Of a stretch of 37,389 nucleotides of DNA, positions 12,371 to 20,404 are shown in pieces. Where the stretch lies: positions 1 to 37,389 of IMG/VR virus record IMGVR_UViG_3300045999_003534; one strand, written 5' to 3'. A program made the position numbers and the translations under genes. The stretch comes from a virus. The notes beneath the pieces are model-generated. The model saw only the letters and a program-made list of their open reading frames with translations, had not been told where the DNA came from and did not search any database. How positions within the stretch are numbered: position 1 is the first letter of the stretch; each line of letters begins with the position of its first letter.

Positions 12371-12778
12371 ATGCAAGCGAACCATGTAAGTTCAGACTAC
12401 CCAGACCAGTTCGGCAACTACGCTATTGCATCGGGCCAAGCCGTTAGTGTTGGCGCGGTCAGCAATATCGCTGCCGTGATGGGCACTACGGGTACTAGCT
12501 TCATTGTTCGCCGCATTACCGTTGCAAACGCCAACAAGAGTCTTGCTACCGCAAACGTGTCTATCATCACTACCAGTGACGGTAACACCTCAAATGCAGT
12601 AGCAAGCACGACTCAGTTGTCCAACGTCACCAGCACCAGTACTTTCCAAGACCTGACGCTTGCAGCGGGAGCCGCCACTACGGTGTACTCTGCTGGCGCT
12701 CTGTTCGTGAAAGTCACCACCGCAGTCAGTGGTGGAACTTGTGACGTAACGGTTTACGGCGACATTGTGAACCTATGA
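12371..12778 (+). CDS. Beta-rich virion protein (135 aa)
   Basis: AGGAG precedes the ATG. After a short polar start (DYPDQFGNYAIASG) the chain is Val/Thr/Ser/Ala-rich beta sequence with SFIVRRITVANANKS in the middle. The layout resembles small head or tail decoration proteins. The stop overlaps the next start as ATGA. It is not clearly homologous to the 12032 product. Confidence 0.65.
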   Translation: MQANHVSSDYPDQFGNYAIASGQAVSVGAVSNIAAVMGTTGTSFIVRRITVANANKSLATANVSIITTSDGNTSNAVASTTQLSNVTSTSTFQDLTLAAGAATTVYSAGALFVKVTTAVSGGTCDVTVYGDIVNL

Positions 12779-13119
12779 GTGAAACTGTCTTTGTTACCAA
12801 TCAAAGCGACAAACCTCTTGTCGTGACGTACAACTACAAGTCGGTAGAGTTTCCTATCGGCAAGCCAGTTGAAATCACGACAGTAGCTGCTCACTTTATT
12901 TTTGGTCACGGCCAGACAGACAAAGAGCCGCACCTGACCCGTTTGGGTTGGGTGCAGCTTCACTCCGAACTCGAACAAGGATTGGAGAGGTTGTCAAAGT
13001 TCATCATCTCTGACAAACCTCTTATTGAAGAAGACCGCTCGTTACCCTCGGCGGTTGGTGTAGTACCCCTCCACGTTGAAAAGCGTGGTGGGGGAGCCAC
13101 TCGCCAGCGGGTTGCGTAA
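12775..13119 (+). CDS. Hypothetical head-completion-region protein (114 aa)
   Basis: The start overlaps the upstream stop (ATGA). The N-terminal half is beta-rich (TVFVTNQSDKPLVVTYNYKS), the middle includes a helix (HSELEQGLERLSKFI), and the C-terminus is basic and glycine-rich (RGGGATRQRVA). Its position between decoration and adaptor genes suggests a minor virion part. No family recognised. Confidence 0.65.
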   Translation: MSETVFVTNQSDKPLVVTYNYKSVEFPIGKPVEITTVAAHFIFGHGQTDKEPHLTRLGWVQLHSELEQGLERLSKFIISDKPLIEEDRSLPSAVGVVPLHVEKRGGGATRQRVA

Positions 13120-13134
13120 AAAAATGGAACGTAG

Positions 13135-13980
13135 ATGGCTACTCTTGCTTCCTACCTTACGGAAGTCCGTAGGCTCTTGCACGATGCCAACGGTGTCTTC
13201 TGGTCAGATCAAGAACTGACGGATGACATCAATGCGGCACGAGAGCGCACGGTAAGAGATACAGGCTGTCTACGTAATCTTCAAATCACCTCAACTCCCC
13301 TGTCATCTACAGGGGTTGCTGCTGTCGCCTGGACAGCAGGTGCTACCGTAAGCACGGGTGATTTTGTCTTCAACAACATCTTCATTTACCAAGTCACCAC
13401 TGGCGGTGTTCTTGGTTCTACTGTCCCGATCTGGCCTACAGGCACTCAGCCTTATCCCCCATCTACTCCGTTTGCAGATGGTACGGCTACGCTGACGTAT
13501 GACAGTCCTTCTGAAATCATCAGTCTTGCAGCCCTGCCGGGGGGTGTGCAAACACTTGACGTACTCAACGTAAATATCTTCTGGGGCAATAGCCGCATCC
13601 CTCTGCGCTATTTGCCTTGGACAAACTTCAACGCACAACTGCGTTATTGGCAGAACTACGTAGGTAGACCTGTTTGCTTTTCCATGTATGGTCAAGGACA
13701 GGTGTACATTGGCCCAGTGCCAGATCAGTCCTATCCGTGCGAGATAGATACGGTCATCTTGCCAAACCCACTGTCTTTGTCAGCCACCACTCAGGTTGAC
13801 CAGATCGTTGACCCTTACACATCTCCTGTAGCCTTCTACGCTGCGTACAAAGCCAAGTACAAAGAGCAGAGCTATGGTGAGGCAGAAATTTACAAGCAAG
13901 AGTACGCTAAGAGCGTACAAGCTGCTTTGAATAGCACGTACACACGGCGCATCCCAGACCCCTACTCTAACCCGTACTAA
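13135..13980 (+). CDS. Head-tail adaptor protein (281 aa) with an inserted beta domain
   Basis: GGAACG before the ATG is a modest site. The N-terminus (SYLTEVRRLLHDANGVFWSD, then ELTDDINAARERTVRDTG) is the helical start typical of podovirus gp4-like adaptors that bind below the portal. Residues about 63-122 are a beta insertion (GDFVFNNIFIYQVTTGGVLG, then PFADGTATLTY) that looks like the small W/G-rich domains often added to phage virion proteins. The C-terminal helix (YAAYKAKYKEQSYGEAEIYK) fits adaptor folds. The next gene starts two bases after the stop. Confidence 0.75.
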   Translation: MATLASYLTEVRRLLHDANGVFWSDQELTDDINAARERTVRDTGCLRNLQITSTPLSSTGVAAVAWTAGATVSTGDFVFNNIFIYQVTTGGVLGSTVPIWPTGTQPYPPSTPFADGTATLTYDSPSEIISLAALPGGVQTLDVLNVNIFWGNSRIPLRYLPWTNFNAQLRYWQNYVGRPVCFSMYGQGQVYIGPVPDQSYPCEIDTVILPNPLSLSATTQVDQIVDPYTSPVAFYAAYKAKYKEQSYGEAEIYKQEYAKSVQAALNSTYTRRIPDPYSNPY

Positions 13981-13982
13981 TC

Positions 13983-16199
13983 ATGGCAGCAGCAGAGCAA
14001 AAGAAGTCCTATGCTGTCATCAAGAACTTTAAGGGCCTAAACACCAAGGCCAACAGGACGGCTATCGACGAGGCAGAGTTCTCATGGATTGAGAACGCAA
14101 TGCCTATCGGGTTTGGCAACATCAAGATTGTCAAAGCTCAGACCAAAGTAACCACTGGTGCTGGTGCAAACATCTCTGCCGCCAACACGGTTACCGCTCT
14201 AGAGTCTGCAAACCTCAACACCGACAACTACCTCTTGTCTTTTGAAGACAATGGCAGAGCGCAGTTTGTCAACATCACAACCAGCAGCATAGGCAACATC
14301 GCTACTGCTGGAACATTCTCCAACTCTGGCGTTTCCACCGCTCAATACAACGATGAGCGAGTAATCATTGGCGACCCTAGCAAGGGCTTGTTCAACTGGG
14401 ATGGCGCAAACCTAGTCAGTATCGGCTCTGTAGGTACGATTGGCATTACAAACCCAGGTTCAGGGTATGTCAGCGCCCCTACTGTCACCATCTCTGCGCC
14501 TAACGATGCCAATGGTGTGCAGGCTACAGCAGTGTCTACCATCAGCACAGGCTCTGGCGGCATTTCTGCGGTAGATATCACTTCTGGCGGGTCTGGCTAC
14601 ACCTTTGTTCCTGGCGTGACTATCGGGCCTCCTGACCAAACAGGGGGTACACAAGCCCAAGCTTTCGCTACGATTGCTAGTGGCGTTGTCGTTGCGGTCA
14701 CTGTCACCAACGCAGGAAGTGGATACACAACTGCGCCTAGTGTGACGTTCTCTACAGGCGCTGCTGCTGCTACGGCTGTAGTTGCTACAGGGCAGGTCAA
14801 CAGCATCACGCTGACCAACGCAGGTACTGGCTACACAGCAAGCCCCACCATCACGATTGCAGCGCCTCCTAGTGGCACTACAGCTACTGCAATTGCTAGC
14901 TACAACACGTTTAAGACAGGCACAGTTGCTGTAGTGATTACTAGTGGTGGGTCTGGCTATGTTAATGCGGCCAACACGGTAGTCACAATCACTGGTGCGG
15001 GGACAAACGCTGCTGGTACAGCTATCTTGTCTGGGGGTCAAGTCACCCAGGTCATCATGACCAACCCTGGTAGCGGCTATCTTGCCAACACTACTGTGAC
15101 TATTTCTGGTGGTGGAGCGACAAATGCAGCCATTGCGACTGCCGCAGTCAGCCTCAACGACATCATTGATGTAGCTACGTTCTCCGGCAGGGTCTGGGTT
15201 GCTGTTGGTCGTACGGTGTTCTACACCGCTGCGGGGTCATACTCTGACTTTACTAGCGTGTCTGCGGGTAGCTTTACGCTTACAGACTCTACGCTTCACG
15301 GCAACATCCGTGCGATTGTCTCTGCCAACAACTTCCTCTACATTTTTGGTGACGACAGCATCAATGTCTTTTCTGACTTGAGGGTGTCTAGCACAGGCCA
15401 GACGCTGTTCACGAACACAAACGTCAGTGCTAGCGTAGGAACGCGCCGGACACGGGCAATCTTCCCGTACTTCCGTTCTGTCTTGTTCATGAACGACTAT
15501 GGCGTGTACGCTTTAGTTGGATCGACTACAAGCAAGCTGTCTGACCCGCTAGATGGCATTTTTCCAAGCATTGACTTTACCCTTCCTGTGACGGGTGGTC
15601 AGGTCTTGCTTAACAACATCCTGTGTGCGGCATTCAACTTCACGTATTCGCCGCCAGGAGAGACTCCTCGTCAGTTGCAAGCAGTTTTTTTTGACAAGAA
15701 GTGGTTCTTAACAAGCCAAGGTTCTCTTGATTACGTGACCTCTTTGCCTGTTGCTGGCCTTATCAACCTCTACGGTGTTGACGACAAGGACTTCTACAAG
15801 CTTTACAACAGCAGTACTGCGACTATCAGTAGCATGATCCAGACTGCGCTTAGCCCTATGCAGGACACAATCCGCACTAAGCAGGCTTTGAAGTTTGGTG
15901 TAGAGGCTATTCTTGACCAAGGAGCGACTTTCACCATCACGGTAGACAGTGAACAGGGGTCTAGCCCTCCCTATACCCTTGCGAACTTTGCCCAGTGGAT
16001 TAACAATGCGAGTCAGGTTATCCCGTGGATAAACAACTCTAGTGTTGTTATCGGATGGGTAACAACAGACAGTTATTTCCTATACAAGTCAGACGCTCAG
16101 CAGTACGGAAAGTACTTGGGTTTGACCTTGACGAGTTCTGACCCTGGCTTTGTGGTCAGCACGTTTGAGATGGAACATGAATTGAGAGTGAGGTTCTAA
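13983..16199 (+). CDS. Tail hub/nozzle protein, P22 gp10-like, with six GSGY repeats (738 aa)
   Basis: The N-terminus (VIKNFKGLNTKANRTAIDEA, then WIENAMPIGFGNIKIV) and the C-terminal half (GRVWVAVGRTVFYT, TRAIFPYFRSVLFMNDYGVY) resemble the P22 gp10 family, a beta-propeller tail part that closes the portal channel. Residues about 153-387 hold six copies of a 35-40 residue repeat with the core N/G-x-GSGY (GTGY once) followed by a PTVTI-like strand. Such an insert would make a repetitive beta projection. AT-rich runs such as eight T at about 15687 remain in frame. Confidence 0.78.
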   Translation: MAAAEQKKSYAVIKNFKGLNTKANRTAIDEAEFSWIENAMPIGFGNIKIVKAQTKVTTGAGANISAANTVTALESANLNTDNYLLSFEDNGRAQFVNITTSSIGNIATAGTFSNSGVSTAQYNDERVIIGDPSKGLFNWDGANLVSIGSVGTIGITNPGSGYVSAPTVTISAPNDANGVQATAVSTISTGSGGISAVDITSGGSGYTFVPGVTIGPPDQTGGTQAQAFATIASGVVVAVTVTNAGSGYTTAPSVTFSTGAAAATAVVATGQVNSITLTNAGTGYTASPTITIAAPPSGTTATAIASYNTFKTGTVAVVITSGGSGYVNAANTVVTITGAGTNAAGTAILSGGQVTQVIMTNPGSGYLANTTVTISGGGATNAAIATAAVSLNDIIDVATFSGRVWVAVGRTVFYTAAGSYSDFTSVSAGSFTLTDSTLHGNIRAIVSANNFLYIFGDDSINVFSDLRVSSTGQTLFTNTNVSASVGTRRTRAIFPYFRSVLFMNDYGVYALVGSTTSKLSDPLDGIFPSIDFTLPVTGGQVLLNNILCAAFNFTYSPPGETPRQLQAVFFDKKWFLTSQGSLDYVTSLPVAGLINLYGVDDKDFYKLYNSSTATISSMIQTALSPMQDTIRTKQALKFGVEAILDQGATFTITVDSEQGSSPPYTLANFAQWINNASQVIPWINNSSVVIGWVTTDSYFLYKSDAQQYGKYLGLTLTSSDPGFVVSTFEMEHELRVRF

Positions 16200-18299
16200 A
16201 TGCCAGTCCCGTTTTCTTTTGGTGCAGCAACTACTGCCATTCCGCTGTCCCAGTTGGACAGCAACTTCAACACGCCTATCACCCTGGGCAATACAGCTAT
16301 CCAGCTAGGCAACACTGTCACCACGCTCAACAACATGACGTTGGCAAACGTGACCATCTCCAGCGGCAATGTGACGATTACGAACGTGACAGTGACGACT
16401 GCGAATGCGACGACAGTCAACACCACAACGCTTATTGCAACGACTGCCAATGTCACGACTGGAAACGTGACCAATCTTGTTAGCGGGAATGTTTCGTTGA
16501 CAGGTGGAGCGATTAACGGAACAACGCTTGGCGCAACTACTGCGGCTAGCGCAAATGTGACTACGCTAACTACATCTAGCACTGTCACCCTCTCCGGCGG
16601 CACAGCCAACGGCGTGGCCTACCTTGACGGCTCCAAAGTCCTGACCACGGGCAGTGCGCTGACGTTTGATGGGAGCAAGCTAACTGTTAAAGGCGGCAAC
16701 GCAGGACAGTTTGTTCTTGATAACGCCAACGAGCAGTACATCCAGCAACTCTTCCAGCGTAACGCAACAGCGAACACGGGCGCAGACTTTCTGTTGGATG
16801 GCTCAGGGAATACATTTAATTTCCGTACTCTTGCTGCGGGAATGCCGTTTGTTTGGGCGGTAAGTGCAACAGCGGGTACTCCTATTGAAGGTATGCGCCT
16901 GACCTCCACAGGTCTGGAAGTCAAGCAGAGCCAACTGATCGGGTATTCCTCATACGCGGGTATCGGCACCAACGGCCTTGCAGTAGCGGGAAATGTGGGT
17001 ATTGGGACGAGTTCGCCTGCGACACGCCTTCATGTGGCGGCGGCAGGCAGTGCAATTGTGTTGACGCAATCTACAGTCAATAACTCTGGCGCGTTTTATC
17101 GCTCTTCTGGCCTTAACGGTTCTGGGACTGCGCTTGTTTTTGAACAGGGCGTGAACATCACCGCAAACGGGTATGAAATCTACGACCGTCAAAATTCTCA
17201 AAGCGTAGACGTCTACCTTCCCGGGGCCAGTGGCTACCGCGCTCTGTACACCAACGGCACAGAACGTATGCGCCTCGACTCCTCCGGCAATCTGGGCTTG
17301 GGGGTGACGCCGAGTGCTTGGGCTGGTAATGGAAACATACAAGGTCAGAACAGCTTTGTATGGTCAGCATACGATGCATCTTTAGGGGCTAATTATTACT
17401 ACGATGGCGCGTACAGATATATCGACTCTACTCGGGGGGTAAGCAAATACGAGCCGTTTAACGGCGCTCACAAGTGGTACACCGCCCCCTCCGGCACAGC
17501 AGGCAACGCCATCAGCTTCACCCAAGCAATGACGCTGGATGCGAGTGGGAATTTGGGTGTGGGACAAACCAACCCATCGGCATGGCTTGTAAACGGTATT
17601 GGTGTTGGTTCTGGCGCATCTGATTGGGGCGCTACGATATACACTGGCACTTCAAGCAGCGGTTATTTGTGTTTTGCAGACGGCACAAGCAGCACTGATC
17701 GCTATCGTGGCTACTTGCAATATAGCCATGCCACGGATGCAATGGTGTTTGCTACTGAGGCAACCGAACGCGCCCGTATCACCAGCGTGGGGCATTTTGT
17801 TGTTGCGAGAGGTACTGGGGGCGATACAACCGTTGGCGCTACTTTGTACGACAGCGGGACAATTACTTGTGCAAGATCGGCGTCTACCAATGGCGATTTG
17901 AACCTGTATGTGTACTCCACAGGCGCTGCTGCTGCACGGTTCTATGTTGGTATGGGCGGTACGGTTTACGCTACCAGCACAACCATTACGGCCATTTCTG
18001 ACCAGCGCCTGAAAGAAAACATCCAAGACATTGACGTTGGTCTTGATGCAATCATGGCGCTCAAGCCCCGCAAGTTTGATTGGAAGGCAGGCAAAGGCAA
18101 GGACAAGAAAGGCGACCGTGGTTGGATTGCTCAAGAGTTTGAGCAAGTGTTCCCCGACATGGTTGACACTTGGGCTGACCCCGCACCAGAAGGTGAAGAG
18201 CCGTACAAGGCAGTCAATGCCGACCTCATCCCTGTCCTTGTAAAAGCCTTGCAGGAACTCAAAGCCGAGTTCGACGCATACAAAGCAACCCACCCTTAA
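16200..18299 (+). CDS. Tail fibre with C-terminal S74 chaperone/peptidase domain (699 aa)
   Basis: The receptor-binding fibre starts right after the gp10-like stop, with GAGG upstream. Residues about 25-110 are Thr/Asn/Val-rich beta repeats (NVTISSGNVTITNVTVTTAN), then fibre modules of the type GIGTSSPATRLHV and MRLDSSGNLGLGVTPSAW. The last 100 residues are a Peptidase S74 domain: SDQRLKENI (600-608) supplies the catalytic Ser-Asp, followed by ALKPRKFDW and GWIAQEFEQVFP. This domain helps trimers fold and then cuts itself off at the serine. Confidence 0.92.
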   Translation: MPVPFSFGAATTAIPLSQLDSNFNTPITLGNTAIQLGNTVTTLNNMTLANVTISSGNVTITNVTVTTANATTVNTTTLIATTANVTTGNVTNLVSGNVSLTGGAINGTTLGATTAASANVTTLTTSSTVTLSGGTANGVAYLDGSKVLTTGSALTFDGSKLTVKGGNAGQFVLDNANEQYIQQLFQRNATANTGADFLLDGSGNTFNFRTLAAGMPFVWAVSATAGTPIEGMRLTSTGLEVKQSQLIGYSSYAGIGTNGLAVAGNVGIGTSSPATRLHVAAAGSAIVLTQSTVNNSGAFYRSSGLNGSGTALVFEQGVNITANGYEIYDRQNSQSVDVYLPGASGYRALYTNGTERMRLDSSGNLGLGVTPSAWAGNGNIQGQNSFVWSAYDASLGANYYYDGAYRYIDSTRGVSKYEPFNGAHKWYTAPSGTAGNAISFTQAMTLDASGNLGVGQTNPSAWLVNGIGVGSGASDWGATIYTGTSSSGYLCFADGTSSTDRYRGYLQYSHATDAMVFATEATERARITSVGHFVVARGTGGDTTVGATLYDSGTITCARSASTNGDLNLYVYSTGAAAARFYVGMGGTVYATSTTITAISDQRLKENIQDIDVGLDAIMALKPRKFDWKAGKGKDKKGDRGWIAQEFEQVFPDMVDTWADPAPEGEEPYKAVNADLIPVLVKALQELKAEFDAYKATHP

Positions 18300-18311
18300 A
18301 GGAAACCAACC

Positions 18312-18629
18312 ATGACCACCATTACTTGGACTGTTACCGCTATGGACTGCTACCCTCATGCAGATGGGCAAGCAGATGTTGTTTTTACCGTTCACTGGAC
18401 TTGTGCTGGTACTGACGGAACGTACAACGCCTCTGTGTACTCAACCTGCTCTGTCCCAGCACCATCCGTCAACTTCACTCCTTATGAAGACCTGACGCAA
18501 GAACAAGTGTTGGAATGGGTGTGGGATAACGGTGTGGACAAAGATGCTACTGAAGCCGCAGTGCAGCAGCAGATTGACAACCAGATCAACCCACCTGTGG
18601 TTACCCCGCCTCTGCCCTGGAGTGCCTGA
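18312..18629 (+). CDS. Fibre-associated conserved protein (105 aa)
   Basis: AAAGGAAACC precedes the ATG. The chain has a beta N-terminal part (ITWTVTAMDCYPHADGQADV) and then an acidic helical part (YEDLTQEQVLEWVWDNGVDK) ending in a proline-rich tail. Proteins like this follow tail fibres in many environmental phages and carry a DUF label I cannot name with certainty. Role unknown. The stop overlaps the next start (TGATG). Confidence 0.7.
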   Translation: MTTITWTVTAMDCYPHADGQADVVFTVHWTCAGTDGTYNASVYSTCSVPAPSVNFTPYEDLTQEQVLEWVWDNGVDKDATEAAVQQQIDNQINPPVVTPPLPWSA

Positions 18630-18958
18630 TGGTTAACTCACCATTCACACCCACAGGCAACACGGTGGTCTTCACCGCTGCTGCCACTGCTCCTACCGCT
18701 GTACAAGCAGTCTCCACCACTCTTGGTGGTAATCAGTACCGTGTTCTCAACGCTGGTTCTGTGACTGTGTTTATGGGTGTAGGAGTTACTGCCGCAACAG
18801 CCAACGCTGCCGCTATCTCTGTAAGCACAACTGCACCGTCTATTCCTCTGCTTGCTGGAACAGACGAAATCTTGACTTTCACACCAAACGCATTCTTCAC
18901 TGGTGTTACCGGTAGCAGTTCTGCTGTTGTCTACATCACGCCTGGAGATGGCAGTTAA
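18629..18958 (+). CDS. Beta-rich virion protein (109 aa), paralogue of the 28572-28898 product
   Basis: The core FTPTGNTVVFTAAATAPT, GGNQYRVLNAGSVTVFMG and the end FFTGVTGSSSAVVYITPGDGS align over the whole length with the product at 28572-28898 (FTPMGNAVTF, GGTQYRVHNTGNVVVYMG, TIIAGDGS). The jelly-roll-like pattern suggests a decoration or fibre-attachment protein. The gene after each copy begins with a similar start (MLKT/MLRT), so a two-gene unit seems to have been duplicated. Confidence 0.75.
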   Translation: MVNSPFTPTGNTVVFTAAATAPTAVQAVSTTLGGNQYRVLNAGSVTVFMGVGVTAATANAAAISVSTTAPSIPLLAGTDEILTFTPNAFFTGVTGSSSAVVYITPGDGS

Positions 18959-18960
18959 TC

Positions 18961-19833
18961 ATGCTCAAGACTGTCAGCTCCTTCCAAAACGCTATAGGCG
19001 CTCTTGTCTACAAGGGTACGTGGAATGCTTCCGCGAACAGTCCTTTCCTAGCGTCTGGAGTTGGCAACAAAGGTGATTACTACGTTGTCTCTACTGCTGG
19101 CACGACCAACTTAGACGGCATCACCGACTGGCAGATCAACGACATAGCCCTGTTTAACGGCACGGCTTGGCAGAAGATTGACAACACAGATGCCGTCCTG
19201 TCCGTTAACGGTCAGACTGGCGTTGTCGTACTTGGCCCTACAAACGTAGGAGCAACGCCCAACACTGCCTTTGTCATTGCTGGTACTGCGCTGTCAGGAG
19301 GAGGTCAGCTTACAGGCAATGTCACTATCAACCTTGCCAACACTGCTGTTGCTGCTGGCTCCTACGGTAATTCCTCTACTGTTAGCTCTATCACTGTAGA
19401 CGCACAAGGCAGACTTACTTCTGCAAGCAACGTCACGATTGCTATTGCAAACACGCAGGTGTCTGGCCTGGGCACGATGTCTACGCAGAATGCAGACAAC
19501 GTAGCTATCACTGGTGGCAACATCTCTGCTGTCACTGGCAATGTTGTCACAGCTATTCCTAACGGCAGTGTGACAAATGCTTTGCTTCAAAACAGCACTG
19601 CAACACTAGGCAATGCGACTATCACGCTAGGTGGAACAACCACTTCCGTGGGAAACCTAACGCTAAGCAATGTGACGATAGGAAGCGGAGAGGTCACGGC
19701 AAACATTTCTGTGACGAACACGACTAATGCGTCTGCCACGTTTGCCACCTCCAGTCTGCCGCTAGTCCCAGAAGGCTACATCATCATCAGCATTGGTGGT
19801 CAGCTTAAAAAGATTCCTTATTACGCCACTTAA
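18961..19833 (+). CDS. Fibre-like tail protein (290 aa)
   Basis: GGAG lies upstream of ATG 18961. Residues about 15-60 (YKGTWNASANSPFLASGVGN, then GDYYVVSTAGTT and WQKID) match a small module common in phage fibres before VLSVNGQTGVVVLG. The rest is Thr/Asn/Val-rich beta repeat, with GNATITLGGTTTSVGNLTLS resembling the repeats in the 16200 fibre, so segments may have been exchanged. The C-terminus (GYIIISIGGQLKKIPYYAT) is a typical fibre ending. Confidence 0.78.
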   Translation: MLKTVSSFQNAIGALVYKGTWNASANSPFLASGVGNKGDYYVVSTAGTTNLDGITDWQINDIALFNGTAWQKIDNTDAVLSVNGQTGVVVLGPTNVGATPNTAFVIAGTALSGGGQLTGNVTINLANTAVAAGSYGNSSTVSSITVDAQGRLTSASNVTIAIANTQVSGLGTMSTQNADNVAITGGNISAVTGNVVTAIPNGSVTNALLQNSTATLGNATITLGGTTTSVGNLTLSNVTIGSGEVTANISVTNTTNASATFATSSLPLVPEGYIIISIGGQLKKIPYYAT

Positions 19834-19834
19834 C

Positions 19835-20068
19835 ATGGACAACCAGCAACTGTTCAACATGGTCATTGCAGGTTCTGGCGCTCTAGGCGGCTGGATGCTC
19901 AAGGTCATCTGGGATGCTATCCGTGACCTCAAGAGTGATGTGCGCGACATCAGTCAGACCATGCACAACGACTTTGTTCGCAGGGATGACTTCAGTGATG
20001 CAGTCAAGCGGATCGAGTATATGTGTGAGCGCATCTTTGACAAGCTAGATGGCAAGGCTGACAAATGA
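19835..20068 (+). CDS. Small membrane-anchored coiled-coil protein (77 aa)
   Basis: ATG 19835 lies one base after the previous stop; no good ribosome site is visible, so translation may be coupled. Residues 8-26 are a membrane segment (NMVIAGSGALGGWMLKVIW), followed by a charged helix (DAIRDLKSDVRDISQTMHND) to the end. This plan is common for small phage proteins called holin-like or DUF2730-like. I would not assign holin function from this alone. Confidence 0.65.
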   Translation: MDNQQLFNMVIAGSGALGGWMLKVIWDAIRDLKSDVRDISQTMHNDFVRRDDFSDAVKRIEYMCERIFDKLDGKADK

Positions 20069-20403
20069 ACATGGAGACACTCTCCTATGTTAGGTTTGGC
20101 GACAGGGATGGCCTGGGAGAGTTCTTGTTTGAAAACGGTGTGCAGCACCAGTTGTTCTACGAAATCTTGGCAGACAAGGGCATCCTTATCCCCAAGTACC
20201 CAATCACTGATGCTGACCCTGCCAACCTAGACGATTGGCTTTTTGTGCATAACCAAGAGCATGAGGCGCTTGCTTCTGCTCTGGACTTGGATAACCCGTT
20301 CCAGTTGATCGATGCTGACTGGAATGTTGAAGATGACTTCTACGATTGGATCGGGGTGCATCAGACCATCCATCAACAGATAGCTGCTGCGCTAGGAGTG
20401 TGA
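20065..20403 (+). CDS. Conserved hypothetical protein with His-rich segments (112 aa)
   Basis: The start overlaps the upstream stop (ATGA). The protein is acidic, with VQHQLFYEIL, LFVHNQEHEALASAL and WIGVHQTIHQQIAAAL. The two latter segments look like an internal repeat (HNQEHEALASAL against HQTIHQQIAAAL). Proteins of this kind occur in many environmental podoviruses next to fibre genes. Function unknown; metal binding by the histidines is possible. Confidence 0.7.
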   Translation: MNMETLSYVRFGDRDGLGEFLFENGVQHQLFYEILADKGILIPKYPITDADPANLDDWLFVHNQEHEALASALDLDNPFQLIDADWNVEDDFYDWIGVHQTIHQQIAAALGV

Positions 20404-20404
20404 G

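Noticed and set aside
16030-16045. GTGGATAAAC as another DnaA box
   Set aside because: It lies inside the gp10-like coding region as a single imperfect copy without partners, so chance is the simplest reading.
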